Positions 44,998-53,882 of a DNA stretch of 64,000 bases are shown in pieces. The DNA comes from Nonomuraea polychroma (GTDB lineage: Bacteria; Actinomycetota; Actinomycetes; Streptosporangiales; Streptosporangiaceae). The DNA lies in contig NZ_SAUN01000001.1 in the NCBI RefSeq assembly GCF_004011505.1, positions 186,001 through 250,000 on the forward strand, written 5' to 3'. The first letter of the stretch is position 1. The number at the start of each line of letters is the position of its first letter. The notes beneath the pieces were generated by a model that had not been told where the DNA came from, ran no database searches, and saw nothing but the letters and a program-made list of their open reading frames with translations. Position numbers and translations under genes: made by a program.

Positions 44998-47900
44998 GTG
45001 GACAAGTTAGTTGACGCGGCGAGACGGGATTGGCCGCCTCGCCGACACCTCGCGATGGCGACGGTGCTCACGGTGGCAGCATCGCTGCTGGTAGCAGGTG
45101 TTTCAGGTGCGGCGAAGGCCGACCCGGAGCCAGCCCCAACTCTGCCTTCTCCTTCCGTAACCACCTTTCCGCGGCCCGAAGATCCTGACGCCCCGCTACG
45201 TGCGGCCATCGAGGAAGCGAAGAAGCAGGACAAAGCGGTGCCCGTCGAGGCGGCGTTCACCGAGACGTCGCGGGTTTGGGCTTATCCCGACGGGCATCTG
45301 ACCACGCACTCTTATGGCGGTCCGGCTCAGTCGAAGCAGGCCGACGGCTCCTGGGCATGGCTGGACCCTACGCTCGTCGAGCAGGACGGAGTGCTCAGGC
45401 CCAAGCTGGCCAAGGCGAATGTGGAATTCTCACTCGGCGGTGACAAGCCGTTCGTCTCCATGGAGCACGCCAAAGGGCAGCGGTTCGCCCTGTCGTGGCC
45501 CACCCATTTGCCGCGTCCGGAAGTCAACGGCAATGTCGCCCGATACGTCGACGCAGCGGGCAAGGGCGCGGATCTGGTGGTGACCGCGTTGCCCACCGGG
45601 TTCCGGCACGACGTCGTGCTGCGTGAGCGGCCCACCGGTCCTCTAGAGTTCCGGATGCCGGTGCAGGCAGAGGGGCTCACGCTCAAGGTGACCAAGTCGG
45701 GTGGCCTTACGCTCACTGCTGGCAAGCGAACGCTGGCCTCCGCCCCGCCTCCTGTGATGTGGGACGCGGCTGCCAGCAAGCCGACCGCCGAGCACTTGGG
45801 ACGTCAGACGAAGATCAAAACGTCGGTCGAGACCAGCAAGGGCTCGCCCCTGCTGGTGCTGAAGCCGGATGCGGCCTGGCTGGCTGACCCGGCCACGCGA
45901 TACCCGGTGACTGTGGATCCCACCACCACGCTCGGGATCACTCAAGAGGTCGGGATCCGATCGCCCAACGCCCAGATCAGCCCCGGATACGTCGGACGAC
46001 GCAACTACCAGACCTGCAATCCCTATCCGACCTGCACTAGAAAGGAGGACAACAGCCGGGCGTTGATGGCCTTTGACACCGCGACCATCACCGGCCGCCA
46101 GGTCGTTAAGGCCACCATGCAGCTGATGTTGCGTACCGATGTCACATCCTGCAGCGAGTTCCAGGGCATCAGCGCCCACCGGATCACTCAGTCCTGGGTG
46201 GCCGACGACACCTCCTGGAGCAACCAGCCCACCACCACCGCCGAGGGACGCTCCTCCATCGACCCCTGCTCCCTGCCCGGCACCGCAGGCTCCGTGTGGA
46301 GCTGGGACCTCACCCCGATGGCCCAGGCATGGGCCTCGGGGACGCAGAATCACGGCTTGATGCTCCGGCTGTCCCAGGAGAGTCCAGTGCCCCAGGATCT
46401 GTGGGAGGATTTCTCCTTCTGGGCGCAGCTGTGGGGCCAGAACGTGCCTAAGTTGAGCGTGGACTGGGTGCTGCCGCCGGAGATCCCCACCGTAACCGCC
46501 GAGTCGATCGACTCGATGGTGGGCAATGACGCCATCGCGCGAAGCACCAACGTGAAGGTGAGCTACAAGTCCAGCGTGCCCGAGGCGACGCCGCTGAACT
46601 ACACGGTGACCGTCAACGACTCCACCATGGCGCCTCCGGCCACCCAGCTACCCGTGGGTGAGCAGGCGTACTGGAAGCTGGATGAGACCTCCGGCGCCAC
46701 CGCCGCCGACTCCTCCGGCAAGAACTTCCCGGCCACCCTGACCGGGTCCTACACCCGGATTCCGGGGCAGCTCGGTCAGGCGGTGAAGTTCACCGACGGT
46801 GCGTACGCCGCCACCACCGGTCCGGTCATCAACACCAACCAGAGCTTTACCGCGACCGCCTGGGTGCGCCTGGACAACAGCACCACCGAGCAGGCAGTGC
46901 TGTCCCAGATGGGCGTCCACCTGCCCGGCTTCACGCTGTCCTACCGCACCTCCTCAGCGCCCGAGTACGACCAGCGCTGGCTGCTGTCCATGATCAAAGA
47001 GGACCGGGCAGACCGCATCTACGAAACCGTCGTGCAGTCCAAGGACCTGGCGAAGATCAACGAGTGGACGCATGTGGCCGCCCAGTACGACCACGCCGCC
47101 GGCAAGATCCGGCTGTATGTGGACGGCATTCTGGCCGGCGAACGCGACCACACCGCCACCTGGAACGCCCGGGGTGTCTTCGAGATCGGCCAGGGGCGCG
47201 CCCTGGCCGGGGATCTGGACGGTGCGGTGGACGATGTGCACGTCTACCAGCGGGTCCTTACCGCCCAGGACATCCGCGCCCTCGTCGGTGTGCCCGGCAC
47301 CACCACGCACAACAACATCCCCTCCGGCCAGGTGCTGGATAAGGTGTTCACGCTGGACAACCCGGCCAGCTTCAAATTCGTCGTCAAAGCCTGCCGCACC
47401 GGCGTAATCCCGCCGTCCTGCAACGAAAGCCCGGCCTACCGGATCACTTCCGATGCGCCGATGCTCCCGACGGACACCGAGACCGGCATGGCTGAACCTT
47501 CTCAGCCGATTCTGTCCGGCATGGTCAACCGCCCCTCCGGCGGCCCGGTGACCACGAAGTACTACCTGTACGACAGCAACGGCACGCCCGTCGGCGCCGC
47601 ACCGCTCGGCACGCGCAGCGTCAACGGCGGTGAGCGCGCTTCCTTCCAGATCCCCGCCAACACCGTCCAGCCCGGCACCACGTACAAGTGGCAGATGGTG
47701 GCCTGCGCCGTCGGGCAGGCCGGCGAGACCACGCCTCCGGACCCGACACCAACTCCCACACCAACCCCCACACCCACGCCGCTACCGGAGGGACTTGTCG
47801 CGGCCTACGGCATGGAAGAGGGCAGCGGGACCAGCATCGGCGACGCCTCCGGCAAGGCCGGCACCGGCACGACGGCCGACACCACCTGGGTCACGGGCAA

Positions 47901-50511
47901 GCACGGCAAGGCACTGTCCTTCAACGGCAGCACGAGCACGGTTACGATCCCCCACAGCAGCGTGCTCCGGCTCACCACAGGCATGACCCTCTCCGCTTGG
48001 GTCAACCCCACCACCGTGAGCAGCTGGCGAACCGTGGCGATGAAGGGCCATACCGCCGGATCCGCGTACGGTCTGTACGCCTCCAACGGAACGGTGCCAT
48101 CGGCCTGGCTGCTCAAGCCCGACGCCACCGGTCACCAGACGGTCAACGGCACCACTGCCCTGCCGGTGACCGTCTGGAGTCACCTCGCCGTCACCTATGA
48201 CGGCAGCATCGCCAAGCTGTACGTCAACGGCACTCAGACCGGACAACTCACAATGACCGGCAGCCTGGTCGACGACGGCGGCGCGCTCCGGATCGGCAGC
48301 AACGCCAAGTGGGGCGAGTACTTCAACGGCGCGATCGATGAAGTACGCGTCTACAACCGCGCCCAAAGCGCCGCCGAAATCACCACCGACATGAACACCC
48401 CACTCGGCGGAACGACAGCCGCGGCTACCGCGCAGCGAGGGCCGGTCAGTGGCGCTACCTCAGACGAATTTGTCGAGGAAGTTTGCACTTCCAAGACCGC
48501 TGCGGTTTCCTTCACGACCCCTGGCACACCTCCGCCGCCGCCCACTGGGGATGTCCGGCACCTGACACTGGGCAAAGACAGCTTCGTCATCAAGACGGCC
48601 AAGACCGACCCCACCGCCTGCGGCGGGTCACCATGTACAGTAACCGATGACTCGATGATACGGATCGGCGGTAGCGGTGCCGACAAGACCGCCGCGATGA
48701 TCGGATTCAGGCTGGACGAACTTCCAGACGACGCTTTACCGGTCGAGGCACTGCTGGATCTCGGCACACCAACGTGTTCCGGCGGTTCGTGTCCTCAGGA
48801 CACGCCGATAACGATCACGCGTCTGGACTCGTCGGTCACCACTGAGACCACGATCGGCACTGTCGTCGAGACCACGAACGATGCCTCAAAGTATTCCGTG
48901 ACCATCGCTCAGCCCAAGGTTGACATCGTCGGAGATCAGTACTCATGGCTGTTGGTGAAGACCGACAATCCGACAACGGTCACATTTGCGGAGCCGACCG
49001 CTTCGACGCCGCCTAGCCTGAAGATTGGCTACACGCCCGCTGGTCCGCCGAGTAAGGTCCAAGATCTCTCCGGTCAGCCCGGTGATGGGGGAGTCATCGT
49101 CTCTTGGGCCATCCCGTCCAGCACCGGTTCTCTCGCGCTGCTGGAGGGCTACGAGGTAGAGGCGGTCTCGTCGACGGGCGAGAGCGTGCGCTCCGTCCAG
49201 ACAACGATGCCCTCGGCTACTATCACCGGCTTGACGAATGGTGAGACTTACACGATCAAAGTCGCTGCGAAGACGCGTTTCGGCAGAGGAGAGTGGGAAA
49301 GCATCTCGCTGACTCCACGGGCTCTGCCGGCTCCCCCCGCAGAATGCGAATCAGCGGTCAGCCAGGGGTCTCTCAAAGTGACGGTGCAGGAATACTATTT
49401 GCGACAGAGCGGCGTCGTGGAAGGCACCTATCCGGATGTCTGGTCAAGCAGCGTGAGCACGGCGAACACACAAAACCAATCGGACGGCTTGGATCCGCGG
49501 AGCCCGGTCACCGCGAAGTTGTCGCTTACCAACCCCATTCTGGTTGAAGAGAAGGAAGGTCTGGAGAAGAGCAACACAGAGCGGACCGGCACGTCCGTTT
49601 CTCTCAGTAATACGCTTGCGTATACGTCGCCGGACGGAAGTCCCACACTTCGGGCTACCTTCAGTCGAAGTTGGACCGACGTCACGACGGATAAAGACGG
49701 CAATCAACTGTCGAAGCCGAGTGAGTTGACCGACACCTTGGACTATTCCTTCACGGACTGCGGCCACATTAGGCATATATCCGTGGTCGTCGACGTCGAC
49801 GTTAGTGACATGGACATGATCCTCGAAGGCCCGGGGCCGGACGGGTGCGGAAGCACCCCCGCACTCGCACAAGGCGTGGCCGCGGCAGCGTCGGCGCAGA
49901 GTTTGTGCGGTAAGGGCAAGAACGGCGACACCGTTTTCGGCTACAGGGTCAACTGCGACTTCGGGCAGGACATCTGCCGTATCGACACTTACGGCAAGCA
50001 GAACGTTATGTCTGGTATGAGCTTCGAATCGGGCGGAGTCCTGCGCTGGTCGGGGGTGCACAATTACACGCTGGGTGGCCCGACAAGCGTGCGGGTCGAA
50101 GAACTTCAGGGCTGGAGTCATGTCAAGATGACGTCGGCCTTCAAAGCCGCGAACAAGAATCTAGTGAAGAACATCAAGGTTAAACTCGCCAGCACCGCAA
50201 AATTCTCAATGACGGTGGGAAGCATTAGCCTCGACACGGGAGTGGGTGGAGCCGGATTCAGTAAGACAAACGACTCGGCTTCTTACTCAGTAGACGGCGA
50301 AGCAGGAAACCTGTGGGTGCAAATACCGGTTCCCGGCAAGATCAGGCCGTTCACAGTGGACTGTGAGGGAATACTCGGTCTATGCTGGTTCGACAGCATC
50401 CGACACATAATGAATGTCACTGTACAATTCCCGATGAAGGGAGGGCCGCTGGCCTCCGACCCGATGAACCTGCAGAGTTGCTGGGTGAGGGCATCGACGA
50501 AGTACTTCTAA
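44998..50511 (+). CDS. Large secreted DNRLRE/LamG/Fn3 surface protein
   Basis: 1837 residues from the GTG at 44998, with GGGG a few bases upstream. Residues 16-41 are a signal peptide (LAMATVLTVAASLLVAGVSG, cleavage near AKA-DP). Domains in order: beta-rich N-terminal region; DNRLRE domain (about 313-483, TTLGITQEVGIRSPN to VPKLSVDWVLP); first LamG jellyroll (about 551-765); a (PT)n linker at about 915-931; second LamG (about 932-1135); a beta region; fibronectin type III (about 1348-1446, PSKVQDLSGQPGDGGVIVSW); and a Cys-containing C-terminal domain to residue 1837. Similar proteins often continue into Rhs repeats and a toxin; this one does not. IS1380 lies 50 bp upstream and may have replaced its promoter. 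Confidence 0.85.
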   Translation: MDKLVDAARRDWPPRRHLAMATVLTVAASLLVAGVSGAAKADPEPAPTLPSPSVTTFPRPEDPDAPLRAAIEEAKKQDKAVPVEAAFTETSRVWAYPDGHLTTHSYGGPAQSKQADGSWAWLDPTLVEQDGVLRPKLAKANVEFSLGGDKPFVSMEHAKGQRFALSWPTHLPRPEVNGNVARYVDAAGKGADLVVTALPTGFRHDVVLRERPTGPLEFRMPVQAEGLTLKVTKSGGLTLTAGKRTLASAPPPVMWDAAASKPTAEHLGRQTKIKTSVETSKGSPLLVLKPDAAWLADPATRYPVTVDPTTTLGITQEVGIRSPNAQISPGYVGRRNYQTCNPYPTCTRKEDNSRALMAFDTATITGRQVVKATMQLMLRTDVTSCSEFQGISAHRITQSWVADDTSWSNQPTTTAEGRSSIDPCSLPGTAGSVWSWDLTPMAQAWASGTQNHGLMLRLSQESPVPQDLWEDFSFWAQLWGQNVPKLSVDWVLPPEIPTVTAESIDSMVGNDAIARSTNVKVSYKSSVPEATPLNYTVTVNDSTMAPPATQLPVGEQAYWKLDETSGATAADSSGKNFPATLTGSYTRIPGQLGQAVKFTDGAYAATTGPVINTNQSFTATAWVRLDNSTTEQAVLSQMGVHLPGFTLSYRTSSAPEYDQRWLLSMIKEDRADRIYETVVQSKDLAKINEWTHVAAQYDHAAGKIRLYVDGILAGERDHTATWNARGVFEIGQGRALAGDLDGAVDDVHVYQRVLTAQDIRALVGVPGTTTHNNIPSGQVLDKVFTLDNPASFKFVVKACRTGVIPPSCNESPAYRITSDAPMLPTDTETGMAEPSQPILSGMVNRPSGGPVTTKYYLYDSNGTPVGAAPLGTRSVNGGERASFQIPANTVQPGTTYKWQMVACAVGQAGETTPPDPTPTPTPTPTPTPLPEGLVAAYGMEEGSGTSIGDASGKAGTGTTADTTWVTGKHGKALSFNGSTSTVTIPHSSVLRLTTGMTLSAWVNPTTVSSWRTVAMKGHTAGSAYGLYASNGTVPSAWLLKPDATGHQTVNGTTALPVTVWSHLAVTYDGSIAKLYVNGTQTGQLTMTGSLVDDGGALRIGSNAKWGEYFNGAIDEVRVYNRAQSAAEITTDMNTPLGGTTAAATAQRGPVSGATSDEFVEEVCTSKTAAVSFTTPGTPPPPPTGDVRHLTLGKDSFVIKTAKTDPTACGGSPCTVTDDSMIRIGGSGADKTAAMIGFRLDELPDDALPVEALLDLGTPTCSGGSCPQDTPITITRLDSSVTTETTIGTVVETTNDASKYSVTIAQPKVDIVGDQYSWLLVKTDNPTTVTFAEPTASTPPSLKIGYTPAGPPSKVQDLSGQPGDGGVIVSWAIPSSTGSLALLEGYEVEAVSSTGESVRSVQTTMPSATITGLTNGETYTIKVAAKTRFGRGEWESISLTPRALPAPPAECESAVSQGSLKVTVQEYYLRQSGVVEGTYPDVWSSSVSTANTQNQSDGLDPRSPVTAKLSLTNPILVEEKEGLEKSNTERTGTSVSLSNTLAYTSPDGSPTLRATFSRSWTDVTTDKDGNQLSKPSELTDTLDYSFTDCGHIRHISVVVDVDVSDMDMILEGPGPDGCGSTPALAQGVAAAASAQSLCGKGKNGDTVFGYRVNCDFGQDICRIDTYGKQNVMSGMSFESGGVLRWSGVHNYTLGGPTSVRVEELQGWSHVKMTSAFKAANKNLVKNIKVKLASTAKFSMTVGSISLDTGVGGAGFSKTNDSASYSVDGEAGNLWVQIPVPGKIRPFTVDCEGILGLCWFDSIRHIMNVTVQFPMKGGPLASDPMNLQSCWVRASTKYF

Positions 50512-50523
50512 GCATGTAGGAGC

Positions 50524-50552
50524 CCGCCGGTGGCCTCGCAGGCCACCGGCGG
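50524..50552. terminator. Strong hairpin after the surface-protein gene
   Basis: CCGCCGGTGGCC (50524-50535), loop TCGCA, GGCCACCGGCGG (50541-50552): a perfect 12-bp stem 13 bp after the stop. There is no long T-run, as is common for GC-rich actinomycete terminators. Confidence 0.7.
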
Positions 50553-50578
50553 CTTCGCGATTGGGAAAGGTATATCCA

Positions 50579-50968
50579 GTGAAGCTCACTGATCGCACAA
50601 CACGGCGTGTCCGTGCTCTCATGCTGTTGCAATCCGCCATTGCACTGGTCGGTCTCGCGGTCAAGATCGGCCTGATTGTCAGTGGATATACAGTCGATCG
50701 GGAGATGAGCGTACTGCCGCCCCTGTCGATCTTCGTTTTAGCGAGCGGCTTTCTGCCGGCCATCCTGAGCTTCGTCGTCACACGGCGGATCCGATGGGGG
50801 GCGGGTGTTGTCATTGGCGTTGAGGTGATTGTATCGGCCTATTCGCTCCTTGTGAGCTTGAATAGACTAAATGTCTTCTTGATGGTGAATTTAGTCATAG
50901 CCGTATTAGTGGTGATTCTGTTAGTGCGCCGCTCTGGTGGCGATGTGACGCGGATACCTGCTGGTTAA
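50579..50968 (+). CDS. Small four-helix membrane protein
   Basis: 129 residues from the GTG at 50579, preceded by GGGAAAGG at 8 nt; the TTG at 50561 is an alternative but lacks this spacing. Four hydrophobic segments: MLLQSAIALVGLAVKIGLIV, ILSFVVTRRI region with LPPLSIFVLASGFLPA before it, WGAGVVIGVEVIVSAYSLLV and FLMVNLVIAVLVVILLVRR. Short loops and a basic cytoplasmic end; no catalytic motif. No family recognised. Placed after the surface protein but separated by a terminator, so it probably has its own promoter. Confidence 0.65.
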   Translation: MKLTDRTTRRVRALMLLQSAIALVGLAVKIGLIVSGYTVDREMSVLPPLSIFVLASGFLPAILSFVVTRRIRWGAGVVIGVEVIVSAYSLLVSLNRLNVFLMVNLVIAVLVVILLVRRSGGDVTRIPAG

Positions 50969-51070
50969 ATGGGAAAGTGAGCGAGAACTTTAAGGGAGGC
51001 CAGCTTTGCTGAAGGTTCAGAACGACAACCGTATTCTCACCGTAGTCCTTTCTACGTCGCGGTTGTCGTC
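50969..51070. repeat. 10-bp inverted repeat at an IS boundary
   Basis: ACGACAACCG at 51022-51031 and CGGTTGTCGT at 51060-51069, 28 bp apart, just before the truncated IS5-type gene. It may be a terminator for the membrane protein or the remains of an IS end. Confidence 0.5.
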
Positions 51071-51569
51071 ATCTGAGCAGACCTCGGTGGCATCGAGAAC
51101 ATGACCTCCCTCCCCCGGCGTCCGGTGCCGAGAGCGCTTGCAGGTTGCCGGCGTGCTGGTGGGCCTTGCCTGAGTACCAGGCGTCGATGGGTTCGCCCTT
51201 GACGCTGACGGTCTGCTCGGCGCAGCGGTCGATGGAGATCAGGGTGCCATCGAGAATCACGTACGCCAGCCCCTCAGCGTGTGCGCGCTCGATGGCTTGG
51301 GACAGATCCGGCGCTTGAGCTGCGAGAACCTCGATTCCCTCGTGGATGTAGCGGTAGGCGGTGGCCCGGGAGACGCGGTGATCACGGCCGAGCTTGGGAA
51401 CGTCATGCTCACCGCGGAACCAGCGCACCACCATGACCGCCTGCCGGAACGGGCTCAAGACCCGGCTGCCTTTCGGGGTGCCACGCAGGCGGCGTTCTTC
51501 GTGCAGGAGGCGGGCGACGTACTGAACGAGTGCGCGGGAGACGTCGAGCGTGGCACGATGAGCAATCAC
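51069..51569 (-). pseudogene. IS5-family (ISL2-like) transposase, 5' half
   Basis: From the GTG at 51567-51569 (VIAHRATLDVSRALVQYVAR) the frame carries the N-terminal HTH (GSRVLSPFRQAVMVVRWFRG and LGRDHRVSRATAYRYIHEGI), then the first catalytic acid region YVILDGTLISIDRC and the WYSGKAHQHAGNLQALSAPD block. The expected VSEVEPGSVHD continuation is replaced by unrelated sequence, so the C-terminal half with the other acids is lost. The frame is open upstream to 51989 but that part is not transposase. Confidence 0.7.
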
Positions 51570-51737
51570 GTGGAGCCTTCCGGCCGGTTGAGCGTCTTGT
51601 GGTGAGAGCTCTTTTACCGGGGGCTCCATGCCTGTTTCCGGCCTTCGGCGACTCCTCCCGAAAGGCCCGGAACGTCGGCAACGACGTCCAAGAAATCCCA
51701 ATCGTCCGAACAATTTCGCTGAGATCACCTCAATGGC

Positions 51738-52379
51738 TTGGTGGTTGGAGGTGTCGTCATTGCCGGCGTGCACACGGGCGTCGTCGGGGTAGTGGTCCAG
51801 CTGGCGGCGTACGAGCCGCCCCTGTCCAGCCAAGAGTGGGAGGAGGCCGAGGAGGTCACTGTGACCTCGACGACGGGCAGTCTCCTCGTGCGCGGCATGA
51901 TGGCCGGCTCGTCGTCGGATCTGCCTAACCTGGCTCATCGCGGGGTGGGTCGCTACTCTTTGCGGGTCTAGGCCAGAGGCCGAAGCCATGGCCGAGACGC
52001 GACCGAAGAGCCTCTGGAGCGATTCCTGTTCACGGTGTGGCCGCTGTATGAGTCACCGGCTGCAGCAGAGGAGATGGCCCGAAAGCCAGGACAGGCCGCC
52101 TTAGCCGCCGGCCCAGAAGGCGAGATCGGCTACCGCGCGCAGGGGCGCGACCAATGGCCAGTTCCCCCTCCGGACGTGCTGGTCGGCCGGATCAGAGTGC
52201 GTGAAGGACGCGTCGTGATCTGCAATCTCAACCGGCAGCCGACCGGCTTGCCCGAAACTGAGGGAGGGCGGATGGATGGCCACGGCACCCGACGTGATCG
52301 TGATCATCTCCGCTGTCGCAGATGGCATCGCCGACATGCGGGTGAACTTCAGCTTCGAGGCGCCTCGGATGCCCGCTAA
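51738..52379 (+). pseudogene. Unknown small-protein family member with in-frame stop
   Basis: The frame begins VVGGVVIAGVHTGVVGVVVQ, continues EWEEAEEVTVTSTTGSLLVR and HRGVGRYSLRV, then meets TAG at 51969-51971. The same frame goes on with ARGRSHGRDATEEPLERFLF and TVWPLYESPAAAEEMARKPG, which is the expected continuation of this family (GxGRYxxRVHxRGRD...FxxxWP). After about 52120 the frame loses character. The start is a TTG and the 5' end may be trimmed. A paralogue lies directly downstream. Function unknown; the fold is probably a beta-sandwich of the kind seen beside toxin genes. Confidence 0.5.
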
Positions 52380-52631
52380 GAGCCGGCAGGCGTCCCAGGA
52401 TGCCAATTCGTCACTACCACCGGCATTATGCAGCTGCCTGACTTCATCGCCATCGACGACGACCCGACCCCCTATCTCAACCTCGCCTACCAGGGCGCGG
52501 GCCGCTACGGCGTTCGGGTGCACGGCCGCTCCCACCGCCTGTCGCCGACGATGGTCGCCAGGGAGCGCGGCGAAAGCTACATGCTGGCCGTCTGGCCCAT
52601 CGACACGGCCGGGACCGGTGGCGGCAACTGA
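52276..52631 (+). pseudogene. Paralogue of the previous gene, frameshifted
   Basis: The ATG at 52276 opens MATAPDVIVIISAVADGIAD and VNFSFEAPRMP. Near 52390-52410 the coding character moves to a different frame: VTTTGIMQLPDFIAIDDDPT, then YLNLAYQGAGRYGVRVHGRS and ESYMLAVWPIDTAGTGGGN, stop at 52629-52631. GAGRYGVRVHGR...YMLAVWP corresponds to GVGRYSLRV-ARGR...FLFTVWP in the upstream gene, so the two are paralogues. Function unknown. Confidence 0.5.
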
Positions 52632-52840
52632 CATGGCTGCGCGGTGGGGCGACGTGATCCCTGCACTGCCTCCGCCGCGCACTCCCGGGCGGGGTGCGGC
52701 CTGCGGCTCTGCCGAATCGAAGCTCTCGCCGCTGGTCCAGCAGATACCCGCGAGTAGGAAATGCGTCCAAGATCATCCCGTATGTATCCCGTGATCAAGG
52801 TCCTACGGCTGCATACGGGTGCCCTCGGGGCATGGCAAGC

Positions 52841-52870
52841 AAAAGACCTGCGGCAGAGAAACCGCAGGTC
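52841..52870 (-). terminator. Rho-independent terminator after tRNA fragment
   Basis: On the minus strand GACCTGCGG (52870-52862), loop TTTCTCTG, CCGCAGGTC (52853-52845), then TTTT (52844-52841). A 9-bp stem with a T-run, about 30 nt downstream of the tRNA 3' end, is what normally follows a tRNA gene. Confidence 0.8.
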
Positions 52871-52898
52871 AGAGGGCAAATAGCCTGGTGGAGATGAG

Positions 52899-52936
52899 TG
52901 CCCCCGGCAGGATTCGAACCTGCGGCACCCGCTTCA
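52899..52936 (-). tRNA. tRNA 3' fragment (attachment-site-like), probably tRNA-Arg type
   Basis: Read on the minus strand: AGCGG (3' side of the anticodon stem), GTGCC (variable loop), GCAGG TTCGAAT CCTGC (complete T arm), CGGGGGC (3' acceptor strand) and A (discriminator). The 5' half is absent: no matching GCCCCCG acceptor strand or D arm lies upstream, where a LysR gene ends instead (stop 52934). The CGGGGGC acceptor plus GCAGGTTCGAATCCTGC arm is the pattern of an actinobacterial tRNA-Arg. Not functional as a tRNA; this is the usual residue of integration at a tRNA 3' end. Confidence 0.75.
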
Positions 52937-53809
52937 GTACAGCGGGTTCGCCCGGAAGGCTTCGAGCAGGTGAGCCCGCACCCTGGCCACGGCGGGCCTG
53001 GCCTGGGCACCTGAGCGGACGGCCAGGTATCCGGTGTTGATCGGCGGCTCCTCCGGGTCGGCCAGAGTGACCAGGGTGCCCGCGTCCAGGTCGCGGCGGC
53101 ACAGGTACGCGGGCAGGACCGAGACCCCCATGCCGGCCCGGACCGCGCTGAGCACGCCGCGCAGGTCCGGGATGACGACCTGGGCCGCCATCGCCGGCCG
53201 CCTGCCGTACACGGTCCGCCAGTAGCGGCGCACGATGGGCAGGTCCTCCGCATAGGCCACCAGCGGGACGCCGGCCTTGGCGTCCCTCCACGTGGCGGCC
53301 AGCGGCGGCGCGGCGACCAGGAGGAACTCCTCGTCGTACACCGGGTCGGCCTGCACGCCGCGCACCCGGGGCCGGATCGTGGACAGCACCAGGTCCAGCC
53401 GCCCGGCCGCCAGGTCCGCCAGCAGGTCGTCGGTCAGGCCGAGCGTCGTACGCAGCCGCAGCCCGTCCTCGACCAGCGGCGCGAGCATCGGCATCACCAC
53501 CTCGCACAGGAACTCGGCCGGCCCGCCCAGATGCACGGCCTCGTCCGAGGGCAGCTCCGACTCCACCACCTCGTCCAGTGCGTCGAGTGCGGCCGCCACC
53601 CGGCGGGCCAGCTCGTCGGCGGCCGGCGTGGGGGCGACGCCGCGCGGCAACCGGTCGAACAGCGGCCGGTCCAGCGCCGACTCCAGGGTCTTGACCTGCG
53701 CGGTCACCGCCGGTTGCGACAGGCCGAGCGTTTGCGCCGCGGCCGTGAGGGAGCCGGTCCTGTGCACCGCGAGGAAGGTCCGGAGCAGGTCCAGCGAGAC
53801 AGGCGACAT
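52934..53809 (-). CDS. LysR-type transcriptional regulator
   Basis: 291 residues from the ATG at 53809 (the longer frame upstream is not family-like). Winged helix at 1-60 (LDLLRTFLAVHRTGSLTAAA, LSQPAVTAQVKTLESALDRP), effector domain from about 90 to the end. The last codons run into the tRNA fragment, the stop TGA being inside its anticodon-loop side, so the natural C-terminus may have been altered by a few residues. It is divergent from the DJ-1/PfpI gene (73 bp apart), its likely target. The inducer is unknown. Confidence 0.87.
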   Translation of the reverse strand: MSPVSLDLLRTFLAVHRTGSLTAAAQTLGLSQPAVTAQVKTLESALDRPLFDRLPRGVAPTPAADELARRVAAALDALDEVVESELPSDEAVHLGGPAEFLCEVVMPMLAPLVEDGLRLRTTLGLTDDLLADLAAGRLDLVLSTIRPRVRGVQADPVYDEEFLLVAAPPLAATWRDAKAGVPLVAYAEDLPIVRRYWRTVYGRRPAMAAQVVIPDLRGVLSAVRAGMGVSVLPAYLCRRDLDAGTLVTLADPEEPPINTGYLAVRSGAQARPAVARVRAHLLEAFRANPLY

Positions 53810-53882
53810 ATCACTATTCTGATGGCTCGGGGGATGTTTGGTTATTTGTCGCTGATGGCAGGCGCAGGCCATGCTGTCAGGC

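Noticed and set aside
36657..52379. Stop-codon reassignment or programmed readthrough explaining three in-frame stops
   Set aside because: TGA and TAG both end normal genes throughout the window and no readthrough signal recurs, so mutations or errors are simpler.
52899..52975. A complete tRNA gene
   Set aside because: No D arm or 5' acceptor strand; the upstream sequence is the coding end of the LysR gene.
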